From Accumulibacter sp. (GTDB lineage: Bacteria; Pseudomonadota; Gammaproteobacteria; Burkholderiales; Rhodocyclaceae): 64,000 nucleotides of DNA. The translations under genes and the position numbers were made by a program. Location: positions 62,001 through 126,000 of the forward strand of contig NZ_JAMTDQ010000006.1 in assembly GCF_023806635.1 (NCBI RefSeq), given 5' to 3'. Within the stretch, counting starts at the first letter, position 1. Each line of letters begins with the position of its first letter. This document shows positions 35,109 through 43,575 of this stretch, piece after piece. The notes beneath the pieces are model-generated. The model was not told the origin of the DNA. It was given only the letters and a program-made list of their open reading frames with translations, and did not search any database.

Positions 35109-35594
35109 TTGGATACAGATGTGATGGTCAGCCTTGGGCGTCTGGGAGCGGCAGCAGCCGTCGGCCTGGCTGCCGCCGGTTCGTCTCTGGGCGTTGGCGC
35201 AGCCGGACCGGCCGCTGTCGGCGCCTGGAAGAAATGCTACGCGCAGGACAAGGCAGCTCCTTTCGTGCTCTTCGCCTTCATCGGGGCGCCGATGTCGCAG
35301 ACGATCTACGGCATGATTCTGATGGGCTGGATCAATACCGCACTTGATGCCTCGCTGGCTGCACATCAGGCGATCAACTGGGGGGGAATGCTTGGCGCCG
35401 GGATCTTCGGTGGTCTCGGCATGGGTGTCTCGGCTTGGTATCAGGGAGTCATTGGCGCCGCGGCAGCGGATGCGATGGCTGAAACGGGCAAGGGTTTCGG
35501 CAATTACCTGATGACCTTGGGCATCATCGAGACGTTGGCGATCCTGGTGCTGGTATTCATCCCGCCCGCGTTCCGTCTTGCTGGTGGCGCCTGA
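35109..35594 (+). CDS. ntpK: V-type ATPase subunit K (rotor ring proteolipid), Na+-type signature
   Basis: A 161-residue double-hairpin proteolipid with four membrane helices. E141 in LGIIETLAIL is the ion-carrying glutamate of helix 4; the first hairpin has no such residue. S63, Q64 and Y67 in APMSQTIYG and Q112 in WYQG line up with T64, Q65, Y68 and Q110 of Enterococcus NtpK, the ligands of sodium. This suggests a sodium rather than proton ring, an inference from residues recalled from the known structure. The TTG start at 35109 is set by AAGGAG seven bases upstream. Confidence 0.92.
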   Translation: MDTDVMVSLGRLGAAAAVGLAAAGSSLGVGAAGPAAVGAWKKCYAQDKAAPFVLFAFIGAPMSQTIYGMILMGWINTALDASLAAHQAINWGGMLGAGIFGGLGMGVSAWYQGVIGAAAADAMAETGKGFGNYLMTLGIIETLAILVLVFIPPAFRLAGGA

Positions 35595-35948
35595 CCGATT
35601 GTCACGAAATCGTCGCAAGCAGAGACAGAACCTACCGTTGGATCGTCGGCACGGCATCTGTCAACGATCCGCCGAGAGCCGGCGGAATCCCTGCAAGGCA
35701 TCCGCGAGAAGGATCATCTTGCTGATTAATAATCAGTTTGGTGATCCGGCAGCGGACTGCATGCGAGTCGCCAAACCGTTCTCCCACGCATCGCAGATGT
35801 GCCATAATCGCTGACGCTGCTTACGGCCTCCGTGGCAGCAAGTTCGTGTCTGACGGCACAGCCCGATGATTCGCCCATCAAGAGGCGAAGCGCAGGCAAT
35901 CGGGTCCGGGAGGAGACGCATGTTCTGTCGTCCATGGAGGGATGTCCG
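35595..35948. other. Intergenic region between V-ATPase and TRAP genes
   Basis: These 354 bases hold no recognisable gene. The right half is lower in GC and contains the long dyad at 35711-35747. The ribosome binding site of the TRAP small subunit, GGAGGG at 35936-35941, ends this stretch. I see no classic intrinsic terminator after ntpK. Confidence 0.5.
35711..35747. promoter_or_regulatory. Long dyad-symmetric element upstream of the TRAP operon
   Basis: The 15-base core CTGATTA-A-TAATCAG (35722-35736) is a perfect palindrome, and the outer arms GGATCA (35711-35716) and TGATCC (35742-35747) are also exactly complementary, around the same centre at 35729. Overall 14 of 18 positions pair. The AT-rich core stands out from its surroundings. 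It looks more like an operator or a transcript hairpin than chance; which protein would bind is unknown. Confidence 0.5.
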
Positions 35949-36536
35949 GTGAATGGTTTGCTCAAACTCTCGCAGCTGATCGACGGGCTCACCGAGCGCG
36001 TCGGCAAGACACTGATCTGGATCGTCCTGATCGTCACCCTGATCGCAGCCGGCAACGCGGTCATGCGCTACGTCTGGAACTACAGCTCGAACGCCTTTCT
36101 CGAAATCCAGTGGTACCTGTTCTCGGCGATCTTCCTGCTCGGCGCCGGCTACACGCTGCTGCGCAACGAGCACGTGCGCATCGACCTGATCGCCGGCCGG
36201 CTGAGCCCCCGCGGCCAGGCGTGGATCGACATCTTCGGCATCATCTTCTTCCTGATGCCGATGGCGATCGCCGTCATGTACATGTCGTGGCCGATCTTCC
36301 TCCTCGCCCTGCACACCAACGAACAGTCGAGCAACGCCGGCGGCCTGACGGTCTGGCCGGTCCGCCTGCTGGTGCCGATCGGCTTCTTCCTGTTGGTCCT
36401 GCAGGGAATCTCGGAACTGATCAAGCGCTTCGGCTTCCTGCAGGGTCTCTGCCCCGACCCGACGGCGAAAGGGCACAAGCCGACCGCAGAAGAGGAACTG
36501 GCCCTGGCAATCAAGGCGCAGAAGGGAGAGATCTGA
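35949..36536 (+). CDS. dctQ: TRAP transporter small membrane subunit (DctQ type)
   Basis: A 195-residue protein with four membrane helices; the FLEIQWYLFSAIFLLGAGYTLLRNEHVRIDLI stretch, which I give by its key elements W-Y-L-F and NEHVRID, is the DctQ/YiaM signature. It is the small integral subunit that contacts the large permease. The GTG start at 35949 has GGAGGG seven bases upstream, better than any start in the open extension to 35832. The stop overlaps the dctM start by one base. Confidence 0.92.
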   Translation: MNGLLKLSQLIDGLTERVGKTLIWIVLIVTLIAAGNAVMRYVWNYSSNAFLEIQWYLFSAIFLLGAGYTLLRNEHVRIDLIAGRLSPRGQAWIDIFGIIFFLMPMAIAVMYMSWPIFLLALHTNEQSSNAGGLTVWPVRLLVPIGFFLLVLQGISELIKRFGFLQGLCPDPTAKGHKPTAEEELALAIKAQKGEI

Positions 36537-38035
36537 TGACCGACTTCCTGATCGCCAACATGGCGCCGATCATCTTCGCCTCGATGGTCGTCTTCCTCCT
36601 CGTCGGCTTCCCGGTCGCTTTCGCACTGGCGGCGAACGGCATCGTCTTCGGCCTGATCGGCATCGAGCTCGGGCTGCTCGGGCCGCAGCTGTTCCAAGCC
36701 CTGCCGGACCGCATCTTCGGCATCATGAACAACGACACGCTGCTGGCGATCCCGTTCTTCACCTTCATGGGCCTGATCCTCGAGCGATCGGGGATGGCCG
36801 AGGATCTGCTCGACACCATCGGCCAACTCTTCGGGCCCCTGCGCGGCGGCCTGGCCTTCGCGGTGATCTTCGTCGGCGCCCTGCTCGCGGCGACGACCGG
36901 CGTCGTCGCCGCGTCGGTGATCTCGATGGGCCTGATCTCGCTGCCGATCATGCTGCGCTACGGCTACGACACCAGGCTCGCGACCGGTGTGATCGCAGCG
37001 TCCGGGACGCTGGCGCAAATCATTCCGCCGTCGCTGGTGCTGATCATCATGGCCGACCAGCTCGGCAAGTCGGTCGGCGACATGTACAAGGGTGCTTTCA
37101 TCCCGGGGCTGACGCTGACCGCCTTCTACGTCGGCTACGTCATCCTGGTCGCCATCTTCAGGCCGCGCTGGGCACCGGCGCTGCCAGCCGCAGCACGCAC
37201 GCTGCACGGCGCCAGGTTGCTGATGCGCGCGGTGACGACACTGCTGCCACCACTGTTCCTGATCTTTCTCGTCCTCGGGACGATCTTCCTCGGCATCGCG
37301 ACGCCGACCGAAGGCGGTGCCATGGGTGCGACGGGCGCCCTGATCCTGGCGCTGGCGCGCCAGCGCCTGAACTGGGGCCTGCTGCGGCAAGCCATGGAAA
37401 CGACCGCCAAGCTGACGACCTTCGTCGTCTTCATCCTCGTCGGCGCGCGCGTGTTCTCGCTGACCTTCTATGGCGTCGATGGCCACCGCTGGGTCGAGCA
37501 TCTGCTGACCGGGCTGCCCGGCGGCGAGGTCGGTTTCCTGATCGTCGTCAACGTGCTCGTCTTCCTGCTCGCCTTCTTCCTCGACTTCTTCGAACTCTCG
37601 TTCATCGTCGTGCCGCTGCTCGGGCCGGTGGCGCAGGCGCTGGGAATCGACCTGATCTGGTTCGGCGTGCTGCTGGCGGTGAACATGCAGACTTCGTTCA
37701 TGCATCCGCCTTTCGGCTTCGCGCTCTTCTACCTGCGGTCGGTGGCGCCGGCATCGGTCAAGTCGACCGACATCTACTGGGGGGCAATCCCCTTCGTCTG
37801 CATCCAGATCATCATGGTCGGCATCCTGATCTTCTTCCCGCAGCTGGTGACCTTCGGCCTCGACCAGGACGCCAAGGTCGATCTCGATTCGGTGCAGATC
37901 GAAGTGCCGGCCTCGGACTACGGCACACCGGCCACCCCGCCCGGGCTCGAAGCGCCGAAGGACGCGGCTGCCGGCGGGGAGGATGCCGCCAGCAAGGCGA
38001 TCCGCGATGCGATGAAGCAGGATCAGGCGAAGTAG
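36536..38035 (+). CDS. dctM: TRAP transporter large permease subunit (DctM type)
   Basis: A 499-residue polytopic protein. Helical repeats with GVVAASVISMGLISLPIMLR and GVIAASGTLAQIIPPSLVLI are typical of the Na+-coupling and elevator regions of DctM. A charged tail of about 55 residues at the C-terminus (from DQDAKVDLDSV) is longer than in many homologues. It takes up substrate delivered by the solute receptor, driven by a sodium gradient in the characterised members. Confidence 0.93.
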   Translation: MTDFLIANMAPIIFASMVVFLLVGFPVAFALAANGIVFGLIGIELGLLGPQLFQALPDRIFGIMNNDTLLAIPFFTFMGLILERSGMAEDLLDTIGQLFGPLRGGLAFAVIFVGALLAATTGVVAASVISMGLISLPIMLRYGYDTRLATGVIAASGTLAQIIPPSLVLIIMADQLGKSVGDMYKGAFIPGLTLTAFYVGYVILVAIFRPRWAPALPAAARTLHGARLLMRAVTTLLPPLFLIFLVLGTIFLGIATPTEGGAMGATGALILALARQRLNWGLLRQAMETTAKLTTFVVFILVGARVFSLTFYGVDGHRWVEHLLTGLPGGEVGFLIVVNVLVFLLAFFLDFFELSFIVVPLLGPVAQALGIDLIWFGVLLAVNMQTSFMHPPFGFALFYLRSVAPASVKSTDIYWGAIPFVCIQIIMVGILIFFPQLVTFGLDQDAKVDLDSVQIEVPASDYGTPATPPGLEAPKDAAAGGEDAASKAIRDAMKQDQAK

Positions 38036-38079
38036 TCCTGCGGCGATCGGCAAGCGCAGCGCGCAGCGAACGGCGGCAG

Positions 38080-38114
38080 AAAAAAAGCGGGGGCGGGGCA
38101 ACAGCCCCGCCCCC
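38080..38114 (-). terminator. Intrinsic terminator of the TRAP receptor gene
   Basis: A perfect 11-bp GC stem (38089-38099 with 38104-38114, loop AACA) is followed on the minus strand by CGC and then seven T residues (38080-38086). It ends the dctP transcript and lies between the convergent dctM and dctP genes, so it may also stop the dctM transcript. Confidence 0.85.
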
Positions 38115-38176
38115 CTTCCACTGTGGTCGATCTGCGCGCCGCGGGCAAGCAACGGCCGCGGCGCGGGAAAGACCTG

Positions 38177-39256
38177 CTAGCGCTTGCTGAAGATGTAGTT
38201 GGTGTACGAACCCTCGGCGACCCGCAACCAGAGGATCTGGTCGTCCATGAACTTCTTGTAGTCGTCGTACACCTTCTTGAACTCGGCATTCTTCGCCGAT
38301 GTCTCGGCGTAGAGATCCATCGCCGCCTTGTAGCACGCGTCCATGACTTCCTTCGGGAACTGCTTCAACACCGTTCCCGAGCCGACGAGTTGCTTGAGCG
38401 CCGTCGGGTTCCTGGCATCGTACTTGGCGACCATGTCCACGTGCGCGTCGGCGCAGGCGATCTGCAGGATGGTCTGGTACTCCTTCGGCAGTTCGGCCCA
38501 CTTCTTCAGGCTGACGTAGGCCGACACCTGCGGACCACCCTCCCACCATCCCGGGTAGTAGTAGAACTTGGCGACCTTGTTGAAGCCGAGTTTCTGGTCA
38601 TCGTACGGGCCGATCCACTCGGCCGCGTCGATCGTCCCCTTCTCGAGCGCCGGATAGATGTCGCCACCCGGGATCTGCTGCGGTACGGCGCCGAGCTTGC
38701 TGAGGACGGCGCCGGCGAAGCCGCCGATGCGGATCTTCAGGCCATTGAGGTCAGCAACGGTCTTGATTTCCTTGCGATACCAACCGCCCATCTGGGTCGT
38801 CGTATTGCCGCAGGGAATGGTCATGATGTTCGACTTGGCGAAGAACTCGCCAAGCAGCTTGCCGCCGTTGCCGTGGCGCATCCAGGCGTCCATCATGCGG
38901 TTGGTCATGCCGAAGGGAACCGCGGTCTCCAGCGCGTAGGTCGGGTCCTTGCCGAAGAAGTAGTAGGAAACGGTATGCCCCATTTCGACGGTGCCGTCCT
39001 TGACCGCATCGAAGACGGCCGGACCGGGAACGATCTCGCCGCCGGCGAAGACCTGGATCTGGAACTTGCCGCCGGTCGCTTCGGCAACCCGTTTGGCCAT
39101 GACTTCGGCACCACCGTAGATGGTGTCGAGGCTCTTCGGGAAGCTCGAGGCCAAGCGCCACTTGATCGTCGGCGCATTCTGGGCGATCGCCGGCATGGCC
39201 ATGGTGCCGGCAGCCAGGCCGGCACCGGCATTCTTCAAGAACGAACGTCTTTCCAC
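38177..39256 (-). CDS. dctP: TRAP transporter solute receptor, TakP-like (2-oxoacid type)
   Basis: A 359-residue periplasmic receptor. The signal peptide begins VERRSFLKNAGAGLAAG, a twin-arginine type leader. The mature protein shows WRLASSFPKSLDTIYGGAE, the MGGWYRKEI segment, then DIYPALEKGTIDAAEWIGPYDD and YYYPGWWEGGP, closely resembling Rhodobacter TakP, which binds 2-oxoacids such as pyruvate through a bound sodium ion. The GTG at 39256 is preceded by AGAGGAG eight bases upstream, better than the ATG seven codons earlier, which lies before that site. It is transcribed towards dctM rather than with it. Confidence 0.9.
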   Translation of the reverse strand: MERRSFLKNAGAGLAAGTMAMPAIAQNAPTIKWRLASSFPKSLDTIYGGAEVMAKRVAEATGGKFQIQVFAGGEIVPGPAVFDAVKDGTVEMGHTVSYYFFGKDPTYALETAVPFGMTNRMMDAWMRHGNGGKLLGEFFAKSNIMTIPCGNTTTQMGGWYRKEIKTVADLNGLKIRIGGFAGAVLSKLGAVPQQIPGGDIYPALEKGTIDAAEWIGPYDDQKLGFNKVAKFYYYPGWWEGGPQVSAYVSLKKWAELPKEYQTILQIACADAHVDMVAKYDARNPTALKQLVGSGTVLKQFPKEVMDACYKAAMDLYAETSAKNAEFKKVYDDYKKFMDDQILWLRVAEGSYTNYIFSKR

Positions 39257-39300
39257 GACTTTGTCTCCTCTCAGCATTGTTGTCAGGGAATTGCACGGTG

Positions 39301-39331
39301 ATTATAGCCAAAGCAGCCGTGCCTGCAGCAA
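39301..39331 (-). promoter_or_regulatory. Promoter of the TRAP receptor gene
   Basis: A consensus TATAAT (39301-39306 on the minus strand) lies 45 bases before the dctP start; TTGCTG (39326-39331) is a possible -35 at the rather long spacing of 19. Confidence 0.5.
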
Positions 39332-39377
39332 GGACATGCCACCGCAGGTGGCGGCACGCCTTGATCGGCGTCGCAGG

Positions 39378-40751
39378 TCAGTCACCCGCCACCTTCATCT
39401 GCTCGATCAGGATCGAACCGACCTGCTTCGAGCCGCGCACGACGACGTCGGTGCCGACTGCCGCGATGTTCCGGAACATGTCGCGCAGGTTGCCGGCAAT
39501 GGTGATCCCTTCCACCGGATGCGCGATGACACCACCGTCCACCCAATAGCCGGCAGCACCGCGCGAATAATCACCGGTCACATAGTTGACGCCGTGGCCG
39601 AGCAGTTCGGTGACCAGCAATCCGCGCCCCATCTTGCGCAGCAGCCCTGGCAGGTCGCGCTTGCCCGGCCGGACGATCAGGTTGTGACAGCCACCGGCAT
39701 TGCCGGTGGTCTGCATCCCCAGCTTGCGGGCACTGTACGCGCTGAGGAAATAGCCTTGCAGTCGTCCGCCTGCGACCACTTCTCGGTCATGCGTGGCGAC
39801 GCCGTCGTTGTCGAAATGGCTGCTGGCGAGCGCGCGCGGCAGGTGTGGCCGCTCGCTGATGTGCAGCCTGCGCGAGAAGACACGCTTGCCCAGGCTGTCG
39901 ATGAGGAAGGAGGTGCGGCGATAGAGGCTGCCGCCGCTCGCCGCGTGCACGAAGTTGCCGATCAGCGATGCCGCCAGGGGCGCCTCGAACAGCACCGGCA
40001 CCTTGCAGGTTCGGATCTTGCGTGCGCCGAGACGCGACAGAGCGCGCTGCGCAGCGCGCTCGCCAATCGCCTCGGCTGCAGCAAGCGCCGACGGGTCGCG
40101 TGCGACCTCATACCAGTCGTCCCGCTGCATGCCGTCGTTCGTTCCGGCGATCACCGAACACGACAGGTAGTGGCGCGAACTCGGATAGCCGGCGATGAAG
40201 CCGAGGCTGTTGGCGGCAACGAACTGACCCTCCTGGATGGAAACCGTCGCGCCTTCGGAATTGCTGATGCCGGGACCGACGGCGAAGGCGGCCTGCTCGC
40301 AGCGGCGAGCGATCGCCACGGCGTCTTCGACCGAAAGCATCCACGGATGGTAGAGGTCGAGGTCCGGCTGGCGGTCGGCATCGGTCGCCAGCAGCGCGGC
40401 ATCGGCGAGACCGGCACTGGGGTCCTCAGCGGTGAAGCGGGCGATGTTCAGCGCCGCCTCGACGGTTTCGCGAACCGCCTTGGGCGAGAAATCGGAGGTG
40501 TTGGCATGCCCCTTGCGCTGGCCGAGGTAAACCGAAACGGAGACACCCTTGTCGCGGTTGTACTCGATGGTTTCCACCTCGCCGCAGCGCACCGTCACCG
40601 ACTGCCCGAAGCCGGTCGACACATCGACCTCGCAGGCGCTCGCTCCCTGCCGGCCGGCCTGCGCGAGGACATCGCTCGCCAGCTCGCGCAACGTATCGAG
40701 GCTGTGACTGAAACGTGATTCGCGGCTGGCGGGCGGCTGCGGACGGGTCAT
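39378..40751 (-). CDS. pmbA: Metalloprotease PmbA/TldE
   Basis: A 457-residue protein of the TldD/PmbA family, close in length to E. coli PmbA (450). SVYLGQRKGHANTSDFSPKAV near residue 90 and the C-terminal GHGVNYVTGDYSRGAAGYWVDGG and ITIAGNLRDMFRNI segments are diagnostic. With TldD it forms a heterodimeric protease that matures peptide antibiotics and acts on CcdA; TldD carries the metal site. The ATG at 40751 starts the family-like sequence; the open frame upstream is not protein-like. tldD is not in this window. It is divergent from darP. Confidence 0.93.
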   Translation of the reverse strand: MTRPQPPASRESRFSHSLDTLRELASDVLAQAGRQGASACEVDVSTGFGQSVTVRCGEVETIEYNRDKGVSVSVYLGQRKGHANTSDFSPKAVRETVEAALNIARFTAEDPSAGLADAALLATDADRQPDLDLYHPWMLSVEDAVAIARRCEQAAFAVGPGISNSEGATVSIQEGQFVAANSLGFIAGYPSSRHYLSCSVIAGTNDGMQRDDWYEVARDPSALAAAEAIGERAAQRALSRLGARKIRTCKVPVLFEAPLAASLIGNFVHAASGGSLYRRTSFLIDSLGKRVFSRRLHISERPHLPRALASSHFDNDGVATHDREVVAGGRLQGYFLSAYSARKLGMQTTGNAGGCHNLIVRPGKRDLPGLLRKMGRGLLVTELLGHGVNYVTGDYSRGAAGYWVDGGVIAHPVEGITIAGNLRDMFRNIAAVGTDVVVRGSKQVGSILIEQMKVAGD

Positions 40752-40845
40752 GAGGTCTGCTGTGCGGCGAAAGCCGCTATCATAGCAGTTCCGGTAGCGG
40801 CCGCCTGACCAGCCGGCGGTCGACCACAACCATCGCACGGTGATC

Positions 40846-41403
40846 ATGAGCAGGGACAGCGCAGCCGCAGACAGACACGACGATCCGCAACCGCAGTCGA
40901 AGACGAAGCGCAAGCGCGCCATGCTGGAACTGCAGGAACTCGGCGAGGAACTCGTCGCGCTGCCCGCCGACCGCCTGCGCCAGGTCGAACTGCCCGAGGA
41001 TCTGCGGCTGGCCGTCGAGCAGGCACGCGGCATGGCGCGTCACGATGACGCGCGCCGCCGACAGATGCAGTACATTGGCCGCCTGATGCGGTCCGTCGAC
41101 CCGCAGCCGATTCGTGCCGTCCTGGCAGCGGTGCGCGGCGACTCCGCCGACGAGACGGCGACGCTGCACCGGATCGAGCGCCTGCGCAGCGAGCTCCTCG
41201 CCGATGAGAGGCTTCTTTTCACGATCGCCAGCCGCTCGCCGTCGGTCGACCTGCAGCAGTTGCGCTCGCTGCGGCGGGCAGCCCTCGCCGAGCAGGAGCA
41301 GGGCAGGCCGCCGCGCAGCCAGCGTGCGCTGTTCCGGCTGCTGCGCGAGATCCACCGGAAAACGGCCACGACAGAAGGGGGTGCGGACGATGAGCGGGAA
41401 TGA
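40846..41403 (+). CDS. darP: Ribosome-associated protein DarP/YjgA (DUF615)
   Basis: A 185-residue basic, helical protein (187 if the GTG two codons earlier is used). SKTKRKRAMLELQELGEELVALP and MQYIGRLMRSVDPQPIRAVL are the family signatures. DarP binds late 50S ribosomal precursors and promotes assembly. It commonly sits next to pmbA in proteobacteria, as here. The last 14 bases overlap the start of the mog-like gene. Confidence 0.92.
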   Translation: MSRDSAAADRHDDPQPQSKTKRKRAMLELQELGEELVALPADRLRQVELPEDLRLAVEQARGMARHDDARRRQMQYIGRLMRSVDPQPIRAVLAAVRGDSADETATLHRIERLRSELLADERLLFTIASRSPSVDLQQLRSLRRAALAEQEQGRPPRSQRALFRLLREIHRKTATTEGGADDERE

Positions 41404-42019
41404 AGAGTTGCTGGTCGGCCTGGTGTCGATCAGCGATCGCGCCTCGCAGGGCGTCTATCGGGATCAGGGGCTGCCGGCGCTCGAAGAGTGGTTGCGGCTT
41501 GCGATCAGCAGCGCCTGGCGAAGCGAAGCGCGCCTGATCGCCGATGATCGCACGACGATCGAGCAGACGCTGATCGAGCTCGTCGACCACCTCGGCTGTC
41601 ATCTCGTCCTGACCACCGGCGGTACGGGACCGGCCGCCCGTGACTTGACTCCAGAGGCGACGCTGGCCGTGGCCGACAGGCTGATGCCCGGCTTTGGCGA
41701 GGAGATGCGGCGCATCAGCCTGCACTTCGTGCCGACGGCGATCCTGTCGCGCCAGGTGGCGGTGATTCGTCGTCAGGCCCTGATCGTCAACCTCCCCGGA
41801 CAACCGAAAGCCATCCGCGAGACCCTCGAAGGACTCAGGGCGGCAGATGGCAGCGTCCAGGTCAACGGCATCTTCGCCGCCATACCCTACTGCATCGACC
41901 TCCTTGGCGGTCCCTGCATCGAGACGCGACAGGAGGTCGTCAAAGCCTTTCGGCCGAAGTCGGCGCAGCGGTCGCAGCCCGGCGGTTGCGCCCCGGTTTC
42001 TCAGCCGGCCGGCTCCTGA
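41390..42019 (+). CDS. mog: Molybdopterin adenylyltransferase (MogA-like)
   Basis: A 209-residue protein of the MoCF-binding family. The LTTGGTGPAARDLTPEAT motif and the NLPGQPKAIRETLEG segment bind molybdopterin and AMP, and the starting VGLVSISDRASQGVY is typical for MogA. It adenylylates molybdopterin before molybdenum insertion. It follows darP with a 14-base overlap and has AGGGGG upstream; pairing of darP and mog is frequent in betaproteobacteria. It overlaps the convergent PilZ-like gene by 19 bases. Confidence 0.9.
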   Translation: MSGNEELLVGLVSISDRASQGVYRDQGLPALEEWLRLAISSAWRSEARLIADDRTTIEQTLIELVDHLGCHLVLTTGGTGPAARDLTPEATLAVADRLMPGFGEEMRRISLHFVPTAILSRQVAVIRRQALIVNLPGQPKAIRETLEGLRAADGSVQVNGIFAAIPYCIDLLGGPCIETRQEVVKAFRPKSAQRSQPGGCAPVSQPAGS

Positions 42020-43533
42020 CGAAAGCGGGCGATCTCGAAATCACCGCCGCTCTCCTCGACCTCCAGCGGCACGAGCGCGATGAGGCGGCCATCGAGGCTC
42101 AGGTCGAGGTTGTCGCGAACCTGAAAACCGCCAAGCGGCAGGAGGACGCGCAGCACGTCGGCAGCGCCATGTTCATCGCCAAGATGGATGCCGGGAATGG
42201 CCACGGCGGCGGCGAAGCCGCTGCGCCGCGGCCGCAGGTCGATGCTTCTTGCCCGCCTCGACAGCACCTGCACGCCGACGGTGGCGGCACCATCGGGCAA
42301 TGAGCCGAGCCGCCTGACGACACCGAGAAGCCAGTTGTCGCTCCCTTCGGCGCGCATGCAGAGCAGGGCGCCCAGGCGCACTCTGCCCTCGGACGAGCGG
42401 TCGAGCAGCGCCCGGAAACCACCGAGGCTGATATCGTCGACCAGCCATTGTTGCCGCGCCGGATCCTCCTGCAACTGCAGGGTGGCCCCGGCGAAAACCA
42501 TGTAGCACTGCTCGAAGCCCTCGAACACCGTCATCTGCGTCCTGATGGCGTGTCGTCGATGCTGCCGCTGCGGCGGCTGCAGCGCCCAGTAGGGACGCAG
42601 GTGGCGCATCACCGCCAGCACCGTCTTCGGCGGGTACTCGCCGCCGAGATTGAGGTCCGTCGGCAACTCGCCATGTTCGAGGCGGTGGATCAGGTCGTTG
42701 AGAGCAGTCAATGCCGGCACCGGTGAGAGATAGCGCAGGCTGGGGCTGATCACGCCCGGTCGCCGGCCCAATCGGGAGGGTGGATCGCCCGTGGCTGCGT
42801 CGACCCAATAGACACTGTCCGCACGCGGCGTCGGCAAGAGAACGAAAGCCGAGAGGAAGTGTGCGATCAGGCGGTCGGCGATCTCGATCTGCTCCGGCAG
42901 GAGGCCGTCCATCGACGACGAGCCGAAGACCAGGGCATGGATGTACTGCTGCTGGGCGCTGGTCAGACCGTGCTGTGCCGGATAGAGCGGCAACGACTTC
43001 TGCGCGTAGCCAGCTTGCTCGGCTGCCAGATAGCTCGCTCCCAGCGCCTGCCAGACCTCCGCGCCGGCGGCTGCGTAGCGGAACGCGAGCCACTTCAGCT
43101 GACAGCGACGCGCCGCGAGCAGGCGCACCTCGATCAGCGGCAGTGACGCCTTGAGCGCATCGCTGCCCCTGCCGCGCGGATCCAGCCGCGCCCGCGACAG
43201 GCACAGCGAGTAACTCGCTGCCACTTCGCTGCAGAAGACGTGGCAGCGCGTCCAGATGCGGTCTCGCTCGGCCGGTGAGAGGTGTTGCGACTGCACGTAG
43301 TCCCGCCCCAGGCGACGCAGATGCGGCTGGGCAGCCTCATCGAGCTGGCGCAGGACATCGAAGTAGCGATCGACCCGGAAGTTGCGGGCATGCTTGAGCG
43401 ACTCGAACCAGGTCGTCACTTCCTCGATGGCGTTTGTCGGCCGGGCGACCAACAGCTCGGCGACGATCCGCTTCAACTCCTTGCCATCGGCCAGCGGATG
43501 GTCGGGACGCTGCGGGAACAGGTTGAGAATCAT
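42001..43533 (-). CDS. Large protein with C-terminal PilZ-like c-di-GMP-binding domain
   Basis: A 510-residue cytoplasmic protein. The N-terminal 320 residues are mostly helical and I do not recognise a domain there. Near the C-terminus RHAIR (R327-R331) and DDISLGG (D367, S369, G372) fit the RxxxR and DxSxxG elements of a PilZ domain, so it may bind cyclic di-GMP. The ATG at 43533 is chosen because a TACAAT box lies at 43576-43581, downstream of the alternative start at 43587. It is divergent from thyA and convergent with mog. Output unknown; control of motility or surface growth would be typical. Confidence 0.65.
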   Translation of the reverse strand: MILNLFPQRPDHPLADGKELKRIVAELLVARPTNAIEEVTTWFESLKHARNFRVDRYFDVLRQLDEAAQPHLRRLGRDYVQSQHLSPAERDRIWTRCHVFCSEVAASYSLCLSRARLDPRGRGSDALKASLPLIEVRLLAARRCQLKWLAFRYAAAGAEVWQALGASYLAAEQAGYAQKSLPLYPAQHGLTSAQQQYIHALVFGSSSMDGLLPEQIEIADRLIAHFLSAFVLLPTPRADSVYWVDAATGDPPSRLGRRPGVISPSLRYLSPVPALTALNDLIHRLEHGELPTDLNLGGEYPPKTVLAVMRHLRPYWALQPPQRQHRRHAIRTQMTVFEGFEQCYMVFAGATLQLQEDPARQQWLVDDISLGGFRALLDRSSEGRVRLGALLCMRAEGSDNWLLGVVRRLGSLPDGAATVGVQVLSRRARSIDLRPRRSGFAAAVAIPGIHLGDEHGAADVLRVLLPLGGFQVRDNLDLSLDGRLIALVPLEVEESGGDFEIARFRQEPAG

Positions 43534-43575
43534 CGGTGAGCCGTCCTCGTCACGGGTCGCCAGGTTGGAGGAGCA

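Noticed and set aside
36149-38152. A 667-codon minus-strand frame opposite dctQM
   Set aside because: Antisense shadow of membrane protein genes; no family resemblance and it would cross the terminator region.
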